Numbered from the stretch's first letter, positions 1 to 4,040 are shown. The stretch: DNA of 5,328 nucleotides from Saprospiraceae bacterium (GCA_027031145.1 JALVEG010000059.1:1-5328), one strand, 5' to 3'. Notes: generated from the sequence alone by a model not told the origin. Numbers and translations: made by a program.

Positions 1-149
1 AATGCAACTACTCCAAATTCAGAAGGAGAATATAACCTTGATAATATTGGACTAATAGCAATAGGAATTGCTTGAGCAATACTTGTGCCAGCCATTAAGG
101 TTAATATATTTTTAGCAGAATCTCCTTTTATAAATAATTTTTTTAGCAA
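1..149 (-). CDS. Wzx-like polysaccharide flippase, N-terminal part (cut by window edge)
   Basis: This is the first 49 codons of a protein that continues beyond the left edge. The frame reads KKLFIKGDSAKNILTLMAG, then TSIAQAIPIAISPILSRLYS and PSEFGVVA. The run LTLMAGTSIAQAIPIAISPILSRLYSP, with its hydrophobic first helix and the xRLYSPxEFG turn, is the usual start of lipid-linked oligosaccharide flippases of the polysaccharide biosynthesis/Wzx family. These inner-membrane proteins move undecaprenyl-linked sugar units to the periplasm. There is no ATG: the frame is closed by TAA upstream and the best start is TTG at 149, giving MLKKLFIKGD. The sequence before it is A/T-rich with no clear ribosome-binding site. 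The VanZ-like gene lies 129 bp upstream on the same strand. Family assignment is fairly firm although only the N-terminus is visible; the exact start is less so. Confidence 0.8.
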   Translation of the reverse strand, partial: MLKKLFIKGDSAKNILTLMAGTSIAQAIPIAISPILSRLYSPSEFGVVA

Positions 150-278
150 GATATTTTTTTTATATAAAGAAAATTAAAATAAGCAATTAAAACTCTTTTT
201 ATCTCTAAAAGTGTTAAATTTATTTATAGATTCAATTTTTAAATTAAAGCAAAATATAAAAATATTATACATTAATAT

Positions 279-668
279 CTAACGTTTTAGTACTATATTA
301 GGTTTACTAATATAAGTACCAATTAATATGCCAATAAAATCACTTAAAAGATCTTTGATGTTAAATGTACGATATTGTATAAAATTCTGACTCCCTTCAA
401 TACTAATAGATAAAATAAATATAATAAAGATAGAAAATAATAATAATTTATAAGTATATTCTCCCCTTTTTTCTTTCACATACATCAATCCCAGTATTGT
501 CAAAATTCCGAATAAAATAGCGTGTCCAAGGTAATCCAATCTGATGCTCAGGATGTAGTTGTTGTTTAGTACCGATTCCTTTCCGTTTATGGGGAGAAGG
601 TGTAGTAGTACTAATACTGTTAGGTAGGAGAAGAGGATTGGGGTTATGTTTTTTTTAATAAAGTTCAA
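279..668 (-). CDS. VanZ-like family membrane protein
   Basis: The 129-aa protein has four hydrophobic segments at roughly residues 8-26, 46-64, 74-90 and 107-121. VanZ-family landmarks are in order: R43-L-D45 with H49 before the second segment, E91-G-S-Q94 and R100 after the third, then D106-LLSD110-FIGILIG in the fourth. Length and layout fit small VanZ-like proteins. VanZ itself gives low-level teicoplanin resistance, but most members in Bacteroidota are uncharacterised and often sit beside exopolysaccharide genes, as here upstream of a flippase. A resistance role should not be assumed. The only plausible start is TTG at 668, because an in-frame TAA lies five codons upstream and no ATG intervenes; the first internal Met is at residue 62, inside the domain. 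The gene downstream also appears to start at TTG. No convincing promoter is visible. Confidence 0.85.
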   Translation of the reverse strand: MNFIKKNITPILFSYLTVLVLLHLLPINGKESVLNNNYILSIRLDYLGHAILFGILTILGLMYVKEKRGEYTYKLLLFSIFIIFILSISIEGSQNFIQYRTFNIKDLLSDFIGILIGTYISKPNIVLKR

Positions 669-717
669 GGTTTTTATGTTTTAAAAAGCATTCAGAAAGC
701 GAAACAAGACTACGATC

Positions 718-820
718 GGGCGAATGGGCGATATGGCGAATGGGCGATATGGCACATCTATCTATATACTTAACGTTTCCAATTTTCAGGGTTATTTATC
801 ATTTTTACAAGCATGGCATT
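718..820. repeat. Direct repeat copy 1: five octamers plus duplicated tail of the four-helix-bundle gene
   Basis: Five 8-bp units of the GGGCGAAT / GGGCGATA / TGGCGAAT type occupy 718-757 in exact phase. A stretch nearly identical to the 3' end of the neighbouring four-helix-bundle gene follows. The same composite recurs at 830-932 with a constant offset of 112 bp (14 x 8). Positions 755-808 match 867-920 exactly, with scattered differences on both sides. Similar short octamer-plus-tail composites were presumably duplicated as a block, by unequal recombination or slippage. Confidence 0.85.
770..817 (-). pseudogene. Duplicated C-terminal fragment of a four-helix-bundle (S23-type) protein gene
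   Basis: The minus strand reads AMLVKMINNPENWKR followed by TAA, the same final 15 residues as the four-helix-bundle gene that ends at 882. The two copies are identical over the last 13 codons. They differ at silent positions just before: GCC against GCA for Ala, and CTT against TTA for Leu. Beyond this the reading frame runs into octamer repeat, so nothing upstream of the fragment is coding. The silent differences hint that this tail came from a slightly diverged paralogue or has drifted under an earlier coding constraint; with so few sites this is only suggestive. Confidence 0.7.
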
Positions 821-829
821 TTTTCGATT

Positions 830-932
830 GGGCGAATAGGCGATAAGGCGAATGGGCGACTTGGCGCATCTATCTATATACTTAACGTTTCCAATTTTCA
901 GGGTTATTTATCATTTTTACTAACATTGCAAT
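830..932. repeat. Direct repeat copy 2: five octamers plus real 3' end of the four-helix-bundle gene
   Basis: Five octamers (GGGCGAAT, AGGCGATA, AGGCGAAT, GGGCGACT, TGGCGCAT) fill 830-869 in exact 8-bp phase. The sequence shared with 755-808 then overlaps the stop codon and last codons of the gene ending at 882. This is the in-place member of the 112-bp-offset pair. The octamers read GGGCGA on the plus strand, opposite to the larger arrays at 1451, 2366 and 3127, which read TCGCCC. Confidence 0.85.
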
Positions 933-1196
933 TATATGGTCATATTGTTCTTTCAGTCGTACAGAAGTTTTTTTGGTTATATATTTGCAATCATAAGCAA
1001 CATCCAGCCAGTATATAGTTTCATCTGCTTCTGTTTCCGAATCGTTCAGTTTTGAGATAAAATTCTTAGGATATCGTCTTCGTCTCCATGCCTCAATTAT
1101 ATTAGAAGGTACAGAACGAGAAGATCTTCGTAATTGACTTACTAAATCAAATTTTTCTTCAGCGGGGAAAGTCTTTGTTAGATGAAAAATCTCCAT
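882..1196 (-). CDS. Four-helix-bundle protein (S23/IVP-like), probably lacking its 5' end
   Basis: The frame encodes MEIFHLTKTFPAEEKFDLVS, QLRRSSRSVPSNIIEAWRRR, then YPKNFISKLNDSETEADETI and a final helix ending NPENWKR. LTKxFPxEEKxxLxxQLRRSSRSVPxNIxEAWRxRRYPxxFISKLxxxxxExxE is the signature of the four-helix-bundle family named after S23, the protein encoded by 23S rRNA intervening sequences. Free-standing members are common in Bacteroidota and mostly of unknown role; Avd of retroelements is a distant relative. Coding-like sequence continues upstream of this ATG as ARDLEVYKLAYKSS (to about 1238), which matches the family N-terminus. However, there is no ATG, GTG or TTG there, and a TAA at 1251-1253 closes the frame inside the adjoining fold-back element. 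The listed ATG is therefore probably an internal Met, and the gene has likely lost its true start. It may be inactive or expressed as a truncated bundle. Confidence 0.8.
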   Translation of the reverse strand: MEIFHLTKTFPAEEKFDLVSQLRRSSRSVPSNIIEAWRRRRYPKNFISKLNDSETEADETIYWLDVAYDCKYITKKTSVRLKEQYDHIIAMLVKMINNPENWKR

Positions 1197-1246
1197 TGAA
1201 GATTTATATGCAAGCTTATAAACCTCTAAATCTCTCGCTGAATTAA

Positions 1247-1406
1247 GGGCTTATGACAAAATAACCTAACGGTTTCGACTTATCCTTTTACGCATTTTCT
1301 TCGTTGTAAAAGTTTTAAATAAACAGTGGCTATTCGCAACTTTTACGCCTCGAAAATACGCAAAATTATTTCGTCGATTCCCGTAACTTTATTTCGTCAT
1401 AAACCC
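1247..1406. repeat. 160-bp imperfect fold-back (long inverted repeat), MITE-like
   Basis: The outer ends are GGGCTTATGACAAAATAA (1247-1264) and, reverse-complemented from 1406, GGGTTTATGACGAAATAA. The two arms keep pairing through ACGG...TCGAC, TTTTACGCATTTTC against TTTTGCGTATTTTC, and a perfect 9-bp pair GTAAAAGTT (1306-1314) / AACTTTTAC (1338-1346). The loop is around 1315-1337. Arms are about 65-70 bp with some mismatches and single-base gaps. AATTA occurs just outside both ends (1241-1245 and 1408-1412) and could be a target duplication, but this is weak in AT-rich DNA. No ORF is inside. It could be a miniature mobile element or a structured RNA. Confidence 0.75.
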
Positions 1407-1415
1407 TAATTATTG

Positions 1416-1449
1416 CCATTTCGTATTACTAATTTCATTATAAAATCAC
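1416..1449. repeat. Conserved left flank of octamer array, copy 1
   Basis: This 34-bp stretch, containing TACTAATTTCATTATAAAATC, matches 3092-3125 at 27 of 34 positions without gaps. In both places it sits immediately before a TCGCCC-type octamer array. The shared flank suggests that the two arrays are copies of one dispersed element rather than independent slippage products. Confidence 0.6.
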
Positions 1450-1450
1450 C

Positions 1451-1658
1451 TCGCCCAATCGCACCATCGCCCATTCGCATCATCATCCCTTCGCCCAATC
1501 GCACCATCGCCCAATCGCCCAATCGCCCTTTCGCCCACTCGCCCCATCGCCCATTCGCCCCATCGCCCATTCGCCCACTCGCCCCATCGCCCATTCGCCC
1601 ACTCGCCCCATCGCCCATTCGCCCCATCGCCCATTCGCATCATCGCACCTTCGCCCGC
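1451..1658. repeat. Perfectly phased octamer array, 26 units of TCGCCCNN
   Basis: I count 26 consecutive 8-bp units with no insertion or deletion. TCGC opens 25 of the 26 units (the exception, TCATCCCT, is unit 5) and the last two bases vary (CA, AA, AT, AC, CC). The middle shows a higher-order 24-bp period TCGCCCAC-TCGCCCCA-TCGCCCAT, seen at 1531, 1571 and 1595, with 16-bp TCGCCCCA-TCGCCCAT steps between. The edges are more degenerate (TCGCATCA, TCGCACCT, TCGCCCGC), as expected if the middle was homogenised recently. Because 8 is not a multiple of 3 and the unit has no stop in any phase, both strands are open in several frames. This produces meaningless ORFs of GRMGEWAN or IRPFAHSP type. Confidence 0.95.
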
Positions 1659-1667
1659 TCGTTTACC

Positions 1668-2015
1668 TTAGTCTTTGGTCTTTATATCCTTCACCACCTC
1701 CCAATGTCCGCCTTTATCAGATCCTATTCTTTTTATTTTATTTTGAGTTTTAAGTTTAGAAATATACCTTGCTATAGTTCTTCGCGTTACTCCAATTTCT
1801 TTTGCTAATTTGTCTGTTGTAATATTCGGTTTCTTTTTTATTAATAACAATATTTTATTTTCTGTGACATTTTCTGTGACATTTTCTGTGACATCTTCTG
1901 TGACATCTTCTCCGACCTTTTATCCGACCTTTTCTCCGACCCCACTAATCGTTACTTTCTGTTTTGTATAAGAAAGGGTTGTAAGAAATCCACCTGCAAT
2001 TTCTTTATATATCCA
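1668..2015 (-). pseudogene. C-terminal remnant of an AlbA/ATPase-type regulator with winged-helix end
   Basis: In one frame, from after a TGA (2016-2018) to the TAA at 1668-1670, the strand reads WIYKEIAGGFLTTLSYTKQK, VTISGVGEKVG, a TAA stop (1920-1922), KVGEDVTEDVTENVTENVTEN, then KILLLIKKKPNITTDKLAKE and IGVTRRTIARYISKLKTQNK ending GSDKGGHWEVV. This is the usual tail of proteins with a Schlafen/AlbA-like DNA-binding domain and a HATPase-like module. It comprises a GGGF-type strand, V(T/G)E(N/K/D) tetrapeptide repeats and a winged helix (LAxxxGVTRRTIxRxIxKL...KRIGxDKGGxWEV). The N-terminal domains are gone, replaced by intergenic repeat from about 2020 on, and a GAA-to-TAA change breaks the repeat linker. 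A TTG at 1850 could restart the winged helix alone (60 aa), but there is no sign that it does. Confidence 0.7.
1859..1942. repeat. 12-bp tandem repeat, seven units (VTEN/VGEK linker)
   Basis: Seven 12-bp units follow each other: three or four of TTTCTGTGACAT type, then CTTCTCCGACCT / TTTATCCGACCT type. On the minus strand they encode the tetrapeptide repeats (VTEN, VTED, VGEK) linking the ATPase-like and winged-helix parts of the regulator remnant. One unit carries TAA where the others have GAA, so the repeat array itself holds the inactivating change. Confidence 0.85.
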
Positions 2016-2030
2016 TCATTATTCTTACCG

Positions 2031-2155
2031 TTTCAATAATTTCCTGCTTTTGATTATGTTCCACAAATACCTGTATAGGTTTTAAGAATCCTGACTTTGC
2101 GAGCAATAGCGTGGCAATCTCATTTCCGTAAGGACCTGCCTTTTTAAAAAGCTCT
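2031..2155. repeat. Dispersed intergenic repeat, copy A (TTGCGAGC...GCGTGGCAATCTC type)
   Basis: From TTTCAATAAT to TGCCTTTTTAAAAAGCTCT this stretch aligns with 2232-2365. Landmarks shared in the same order are TTTCAATAAT, a GTTCCA, an AATACC(C/T)GTA, GGTTTTAAG or GGTTTAAGG, TTTGCGAGC, GCGTGGCAATCTC, TTTCCGT and ACCTGCCTTTTT. Repeats of the GAGATTGCCACGC...GCTCGCAA kind are, from memory, widespread between genes of Bacteroidota and other bacteria. It directly replaces the lost 5' half of the regulator gene. Confidence 0.7.
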
Positions 2156-2196
2156 CCCAAAGCGAGACAAGTTTGCCACGCTGCGCTCGCAAAGTC
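2093..2196. repeat. Strong inverted repeat within the intergenic repeat
   Basis: The left arm GACTTTGCGAGC (2093-2104) plus GCGTGGCAA (2109-2117) pairs with the right arm TTGCCACGC (2173-2181) plus GCTCGCAAAGTC (2185-2196). That makes 21 paired bases, interrupted by a 4-nt against 3-nt bulge, around a 55-nt loop that contains GGACCTGCCTTTTTAAAAAG. The arms could form a hairpin in either DNA strand or transcript. The 66-codon open frame across it (2005-2205, minus) is made of this repeat and is not treated as a gene. Confidence 0.75.
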
Positions 2197-2231
2197 GTGT
2201 TTCATATTTTACCTGCATCTGTTTTTTCCAG

Positions 2232-2365
2232 TTTCAATAATACCTGCATCGTTATTTTTAGGTTCCATTAATACCCGTACCGGTTTAAGGAACTACGAAT
2301 TTGCGAGCGACGAAAGAGCGTGGCAATCTCCTTTCCGTTAGTACCTGCCTTTTTCAAAAACTTTC
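2232..2365. repeat. Dispersed intergenic repeat, copy B
   Basis: This is the second copy of the module at 2031-2155, about 70-75% alike by eye. It lacks the right inverted arm: after TGCCTTTTTCAAAAACTTT it runs straight into an octamer array at 2366. A partial third copy of its GATGCAGGTA...TGAAAC end (minus-strand sense) lies at about 2199-2220, between the two copies. Confidence 0.65.
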
Positions 2366-2419
2366 TCGCCCACTCGCCAAATTCGCCCACTCGCACCATC
2401 GCCCACTCGCATCAATCGT
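2366..2419. repeat. Short octamer array, six units
   Basis: Units are TCGCCCAC, TCGCCAAAT (9 bp), TCGCCCAC, TCGCACCA, TCGCCCAC and TCGCATCAA (9 bp), ending with TCGT. It has the same unit and orientation as the arrays at 1451 and 3127. It ends about 20 bp beyond the mazF stop codon, so mazEF is bracketed by arrays of this family on both sides. Confidence 0.85.
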
Positions 2420-2439
2420 GTCTCTCTCTTCCATAAAAT

Positions 2440-2763
2440 TCAATCAACGTAGGTCTGTTTAATTATTTCTTTAAGCATTTTTATTTCAATTGCAGAAATT
2501 TTTCCTATTATTTTAACAATTCGCTTCTTGTCTATCGTTCTGATTTGATCTACAGCGATTTTACCTTTTTTCTCTTTAAACTTTATATTCACCCTGGTTG
2601 GGTAGTTTCGTAAACTTGTTGTCATTGGAGCTACCACCACAATATTTAAGTTTCGGTTTAATTCCTCCGGTGAAATCACCACACAAGGTCTTGTTTTTCG
2701 TATTTCGCTTCCAACTGTCGGATCAAGATTTACCAATACTACATCATATTGAACTATCTCCAT
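2440..2763 (-). CDS. mazF: MazF-family endoribonuclease toxin
   Basis: The 107-aa protein fits the MazF/PemK family, sequence-specific mRNA interferases. It carries the family landmarks in order: VVLVNLDPTVGSEIRKTRPCVVIS at residues 8-31, NRNLNIVVVAPMTT at 36-49, YPTRVNI near 54-60, and VDQIRTIDKKRIVKIIGKI at 71-89. R25 and T48 correspond to the catalytic Arg and Thr/Ser of characterised MazF proteins, and both are present. Length is normal and the frame is intact. The ATG at 2763 lies inside the end of the antitoxin gene, with a 10-bp overlap (ATGGAGATAG), typical of translationally coupled antitoxin-toxin operons. The toxin would be held inactive by the MazE product upstream. It is the only toxin gene in this window with no visible damage. 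Confidence 0.95.
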   Translation of the reverse strand: MEIVQYDVVLVNLDPTVGSEIRKTRPCVVISPEELNRNLNIVVVAPMTTSLRNYPTRVNIKFKEKKGKIAVDQIRTIDKKRIVKIIGKISAIEIKMLKEIIKQTYVD

Positions 2764-2999
2764 AACATTTGTTCTTCATCTTCAAAAATATCAGGAATAA
2801 GAAGTTCGTTATCATCTTTAGAATTTGCCTTTGAAAATTGTTCGTCCCAACCATTTCTCGGTTTATTTACCGGTTCGATGATAAGGTATTCATCGGCTAA
2901 TTTTATATTTACTTCATTCGTAATTTGATACTTATTAAGAATCGTTATTGGCAAAATAAGCCCTTTGGAGTTTCCTATTTTTATAATATTTGCACGCAT
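2754..2999 (-). CDS. mazE: MazE-like AbrB-type antitoxin
   Basis: The 81-aa protein has an N-terminal SpoVT/AbrB DNA-binding domain: IIKIGNSKGLILPITILNKYQI at residues 5-26, then a second strand LADEYLIIEPV at 34-44. The acidic tail holds RNGWDEQF (48-55) and DNELLIPDIFEDEEQMLW (63-80), as expected for the part that wraps the toxin. It precedes and overlaps the MazF gene by 10 bp. ATG at 2999 is the natural start: it gives the canonical M-x-x-x-I-x-K-I-G-N-S opening. Expression is probably autorepressed through the AbrB domain, and a consensus Bacteroidota promoter and a palindrome between its two boxes lie directly upstream. Confidence 0.93.
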   Translation of the reverse strand: MRANIIKIGNSKGLILPITILNKYQITNEVNIKLADEYLIIEPVNKPRNGWDEQFSKANSKDDNELLIPDIFEDEEQMLWR

Positions 3000-3013
3000 A
3001 TTTAATATTTTTG

Positions 3014-3045
3014 CAAAGTTAATACATTGTTATAACGATCACAAA
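3014..3045 (-). promoter_or_regulatory. Bacteroidota-type promoter (-33 TTTG / -7 TAACTTTG) of mazEF
   Basis: On the minus strand TTTG (3042-3045) is followed after exactly 20 nt by TAACTTTG (3014-3021). This matches the Bacteroidota consensus TTTG-N19-21-TAnnTTTG at every defined position. The -7 box ends about 14 nt before the mazE ATG, so the leader is short, perhaps around 8 nt. Confidence 0.8.
3026..3039. promoter_or_regulatory. Candidate MazE operator palindrome in promoter spacer
   Basis: ATTGTTA-TAACGAT is a 14-bp palindrome with one mismatched pair. It lies wholly in the 20-bp spacer between the -33 and -7 boxes of mazEF. An AbrB-type dimer binding here would block the polymerase, as in autoregulated toxin-antitoxin operons. 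The site is seen; its role is inferred from position. Confidence 0.5.
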
Positions 3046-3091
3046 CAGGTTTTAGTTCAATTATATGAGAGAATTTACTTATTTAGTATCT

Positions 3092-3125
3092 CCATTACAA
3101 AATACTAATTTTATTATCAAATCTC
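3092..3125. repeat. Conserved left flank of octamer array, copy 2
   Basis: CCATTACAAAATACTAATTT and the following bases match 1416-1449 at 27 of 34 positions, again immediately before a TCGCCC-type array. It lies upstream of the mazEF promoter, outside the operon. Confidence 0.6.
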
Positions 3126-3126
3126 C

Positions 3127-3237
3127 TCACCTACTCGCTCAATTGCCCACTCGCCCACTCGCACCATCACCACTCGCCCATTCGCAATATCGCCCGCTCG
3201 CACCATCGCCCTTTCACCCATTCGCACTATCAATTCC
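3127..3237. repeat. Degenerate octamer array, about 14 units
   Basis: Units are TCACCTAC, TCGCTCAA, TTGCCCAC, TCGCCCAC, TCGCACCA, one 7-bp unit TCACCAC, TCGCCCAT, TCGCAATA, TCGCCCGC, TCGCACCA, TCGCCCTT, TCACCCAT, TCGCACTA and TCAATTCC. The same octamer as at 1451 is used but with more drift and one indel, so this copy looks older. After it comes TATACTTTAGCCTTTG, loosely like TTTACCTTAGTCTTTG after the large array (13 of 16). Confidence 0.85.
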
Positions 3238-3262
3238 TTCACTTTATACTTTAGCCTTTGTA

Positions 3263-3428
3263 CTCCTCGATACAATTCCTCCTTCGTCGGAATCATACTT
3301 CGATACGCTTTGCACTCAGTATATCACTCGGAGCATCGCTCCTCGATACAATTCCTCCTTCGTCGGAATCACTCGGAGCATCGCTCCTCGATACAATTCC
3401 TCCTTCGTCGGAATCACTCGGAGCATCG
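3263..3428. repeat. 45-bp tandem repeat, three units, first one interrupted
   Basis: The unit starts CTCCTCGATACAATTCCTCC, continues TTCGTCGGAATC and ends ACTCGGAGCATCG. Copies start at 3263, 3339 and 3384, and the last two are identical. The first is split after GGAATC by a 31-bp insert (3295-3325) that holds CGATACGCTTTGCACTC and has ATACT...AGTAT ends. Each unit contains ATTCC-N9-GGAAT, and where units meet a GGAGC-ATC-GCTCC hairpin forms. I remember similar TCCTCCTTCGTCGGAAT segments as frequent intergenic repeats in Bacteroidota. The block occupies the place where the rest of the AbiEii-type toxin gene should be. Confidence 0.9.
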
Positions 3429-3474
3429 CTTTAGCCTTATTAGTTTAATTATTAATAATTGATTATCGGTGACT

Positions 3475-3594
3475 CTATCTGTAATCTATGTGTAAAGCTA
3501 TGGCTGTTCCACCAACCAGATAAAACTCCCTGCGAAATTGACTTACCAATGACAACAATTCAAGTTGAGATTGAGAAAATATTTCTCTATGCAT
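3475..3594 (-). pseudogene. AbiEii/AbiGii-type nucleotidyltransferase toxin, 39-codon stump
   Basis: The frame reads MHREIFSQSQLELLSLVSQF and RREFYLVGGTAIALHIDYR, then TAG. FYLVGGTAIALHI(G)HR is the characteristic N-terminus of the nucleotidyltransferase family that includes AbiEii/AbiGii toxins, where it should lead into an SxDFDLF-type metal-binding motif. Here the motif never comes: the frame stops at 3475-3477, the bases after it give no family match in any frame, and 45-bp repeats follow. Full-length members are roughly 200-300 residues, so nearly all of the enzyme is missing, including the catalytic acidic pair. The ATG lies inside the last codons of the DUF6922-type gene (8-bp overlap ATGCATAG), the usual arrangement for this pair. 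The stump is too short to act as a toxin. Confidence 0.75.
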
Positions 3595-3862
3595 GTTTTT
3601 TCAAATATAAATAGAAAAAATTGTAAATTTCAGGATAATAATTACCCTTTTTTCTTCCTTTTGCATTTTCAAGTATCTCAAGCGATTCTTTGTATCCCAA
3701 TAGTTTTATTATTTTCAGGCATTCATCCATTGTCCCGTAATTTAATACGGATTCCAACAATAATTCTTTGCTTACCTTTGATTTTTTATCTTCCGGCAAA
3801 TACCAAAAAAGCCAAGAATTATCCATTATAAAATTTTCTATTTCCGTTTTAACAGCCTTCAT
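3587..3862 (-). CDS. DUF6922-like protein, partner/antitoxin gene of an AbiEii-type toxin
   Basis: From ATG at 3862 the product is 91 aa: MKAVKTEIENFIMDNSWLFW, then YLPEDKKSKVSKELLLESVL, NYGTMDECLKIIKLLGYKES and LEILENAKGRKKGNYYPEIY, ending YLYLKKHA. The pattern of an aromatic (L)FW(Y) start, a helix xxxxLxExVLxYGxxxxxxxIxxLxGxxxxxExLxxxx and a late Tyr/Phe-rich segment fits the small DUF6922-type proteins that precede nucleotidyltransferase-toxin genes. An antitoxin role follows from that context and is not proven. The frame is open further up to an ATG at 3937, but that stretch looks like intergenic repeat and adds an unusual basic leader. ATG at 3826 (MDNSWLFW) is also possible. The gene is intact although its toxin partner is a stump. 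Confidence 0.65.
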   Translation of the reverse strand: MKAVKTEIENFIMDNSWLFWYLPEDKKSKVSKELLLESVLNYGTMDECLKIIKLLGYKESLEILENAKGRKKGNYYPEIYNFFYLYLKKHA

Positions 3863-3962
3863 TTGTATAATATTAATAGGTCGTAATTCATTTTTTCGCT
3901 TTTTCCACACTTTGCCTCTAACTCCTAACGTGGACAAGCCACAACAAAAAAGCAGTAGTTAT

Positions 3963-4040
3963 AATGTCGTCCCTACGGGACTTTTAACGTTTTTTAACTC
4001 ATTATTTCTACCATAATTTCGTCCCTAACGGGACTTTTTT
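3963..4040. repeat. Pair of GTCCC-hairpin repeats
   Basis: AATGTCGTCCCTACGGGACTTTT (3963-3985) and AATTTCGTCCCTAACGGGACTTTTTT (4015-4040) are two copies, 52 bp apart, of a short unit. Each forms a GTCCC/GGGAC hairpin with a 3- or 4-nt loop. TTATTTCTACCATAATTTCG lies between or overlapping. I recall repeats of this GTCCC(T)ACGGGAC plus TTTCTACC type as common intergenic sequence in Bacteroidota. The second is followed by six T on the plus strand and so resembles a weak terminator, but there is no plus-strand gene to end. Confidence 0.8.

Noticed and set aside
279..668. Glycopeptide-resistance gene vanZ
   Set aside because: Only the family fold is supported. No other van gene is present and the context is surface polysaccharide, so no resistance function or symbol is claimed.
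740..1018. Plus-strand open frame of 92 codons
   Set aside because: It runs through both copies of the 112-bp duplication and antisense to the four-helix-bundle gene. It has no family resemblance.
882..1196. Link of the S23-type protein to a 23S rRNA intervening sequence or to a diversity-generating retroelement (Avd)
   Set aside because: No rRNA sequence, reverse transcriptase or template/variable repeat is present nearby.
1406..1808. Open frames of 65-131 codons on both strands across the octamer array
   Set aside because: They are products of the 8-bp repeat, which has no stop in any phase. Their GRMGEWAN or PFAHSPIR texture carries no domain. The same applies to the frame at 3065-3448 (plus).
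2005..2205. Minus-strand frame of 66 codons
   Set aside because: It lies entirely within an intergenic repeat and its inverted arm. A second copy of the same repeat has a stop in the equivalent frame.
1451..3237. CRISPR array
   Set aside because: Repeat units are 8 bp with no spacers, and no cas gene is visible.
3565..4016. Plus-strand frames of 82-88 codons
   Set aside because: They are antisense shadows of the DUF6922-like gene and run into hairpin repeats.
4015..4040. Rho-independent terminator on the plus strand
   Set aside because: The hairpin plus T-run is present, but no plus-strand gene precedes it, and a near-copy without the long T-run lies 52 bp away. It is better explained as a repeat.
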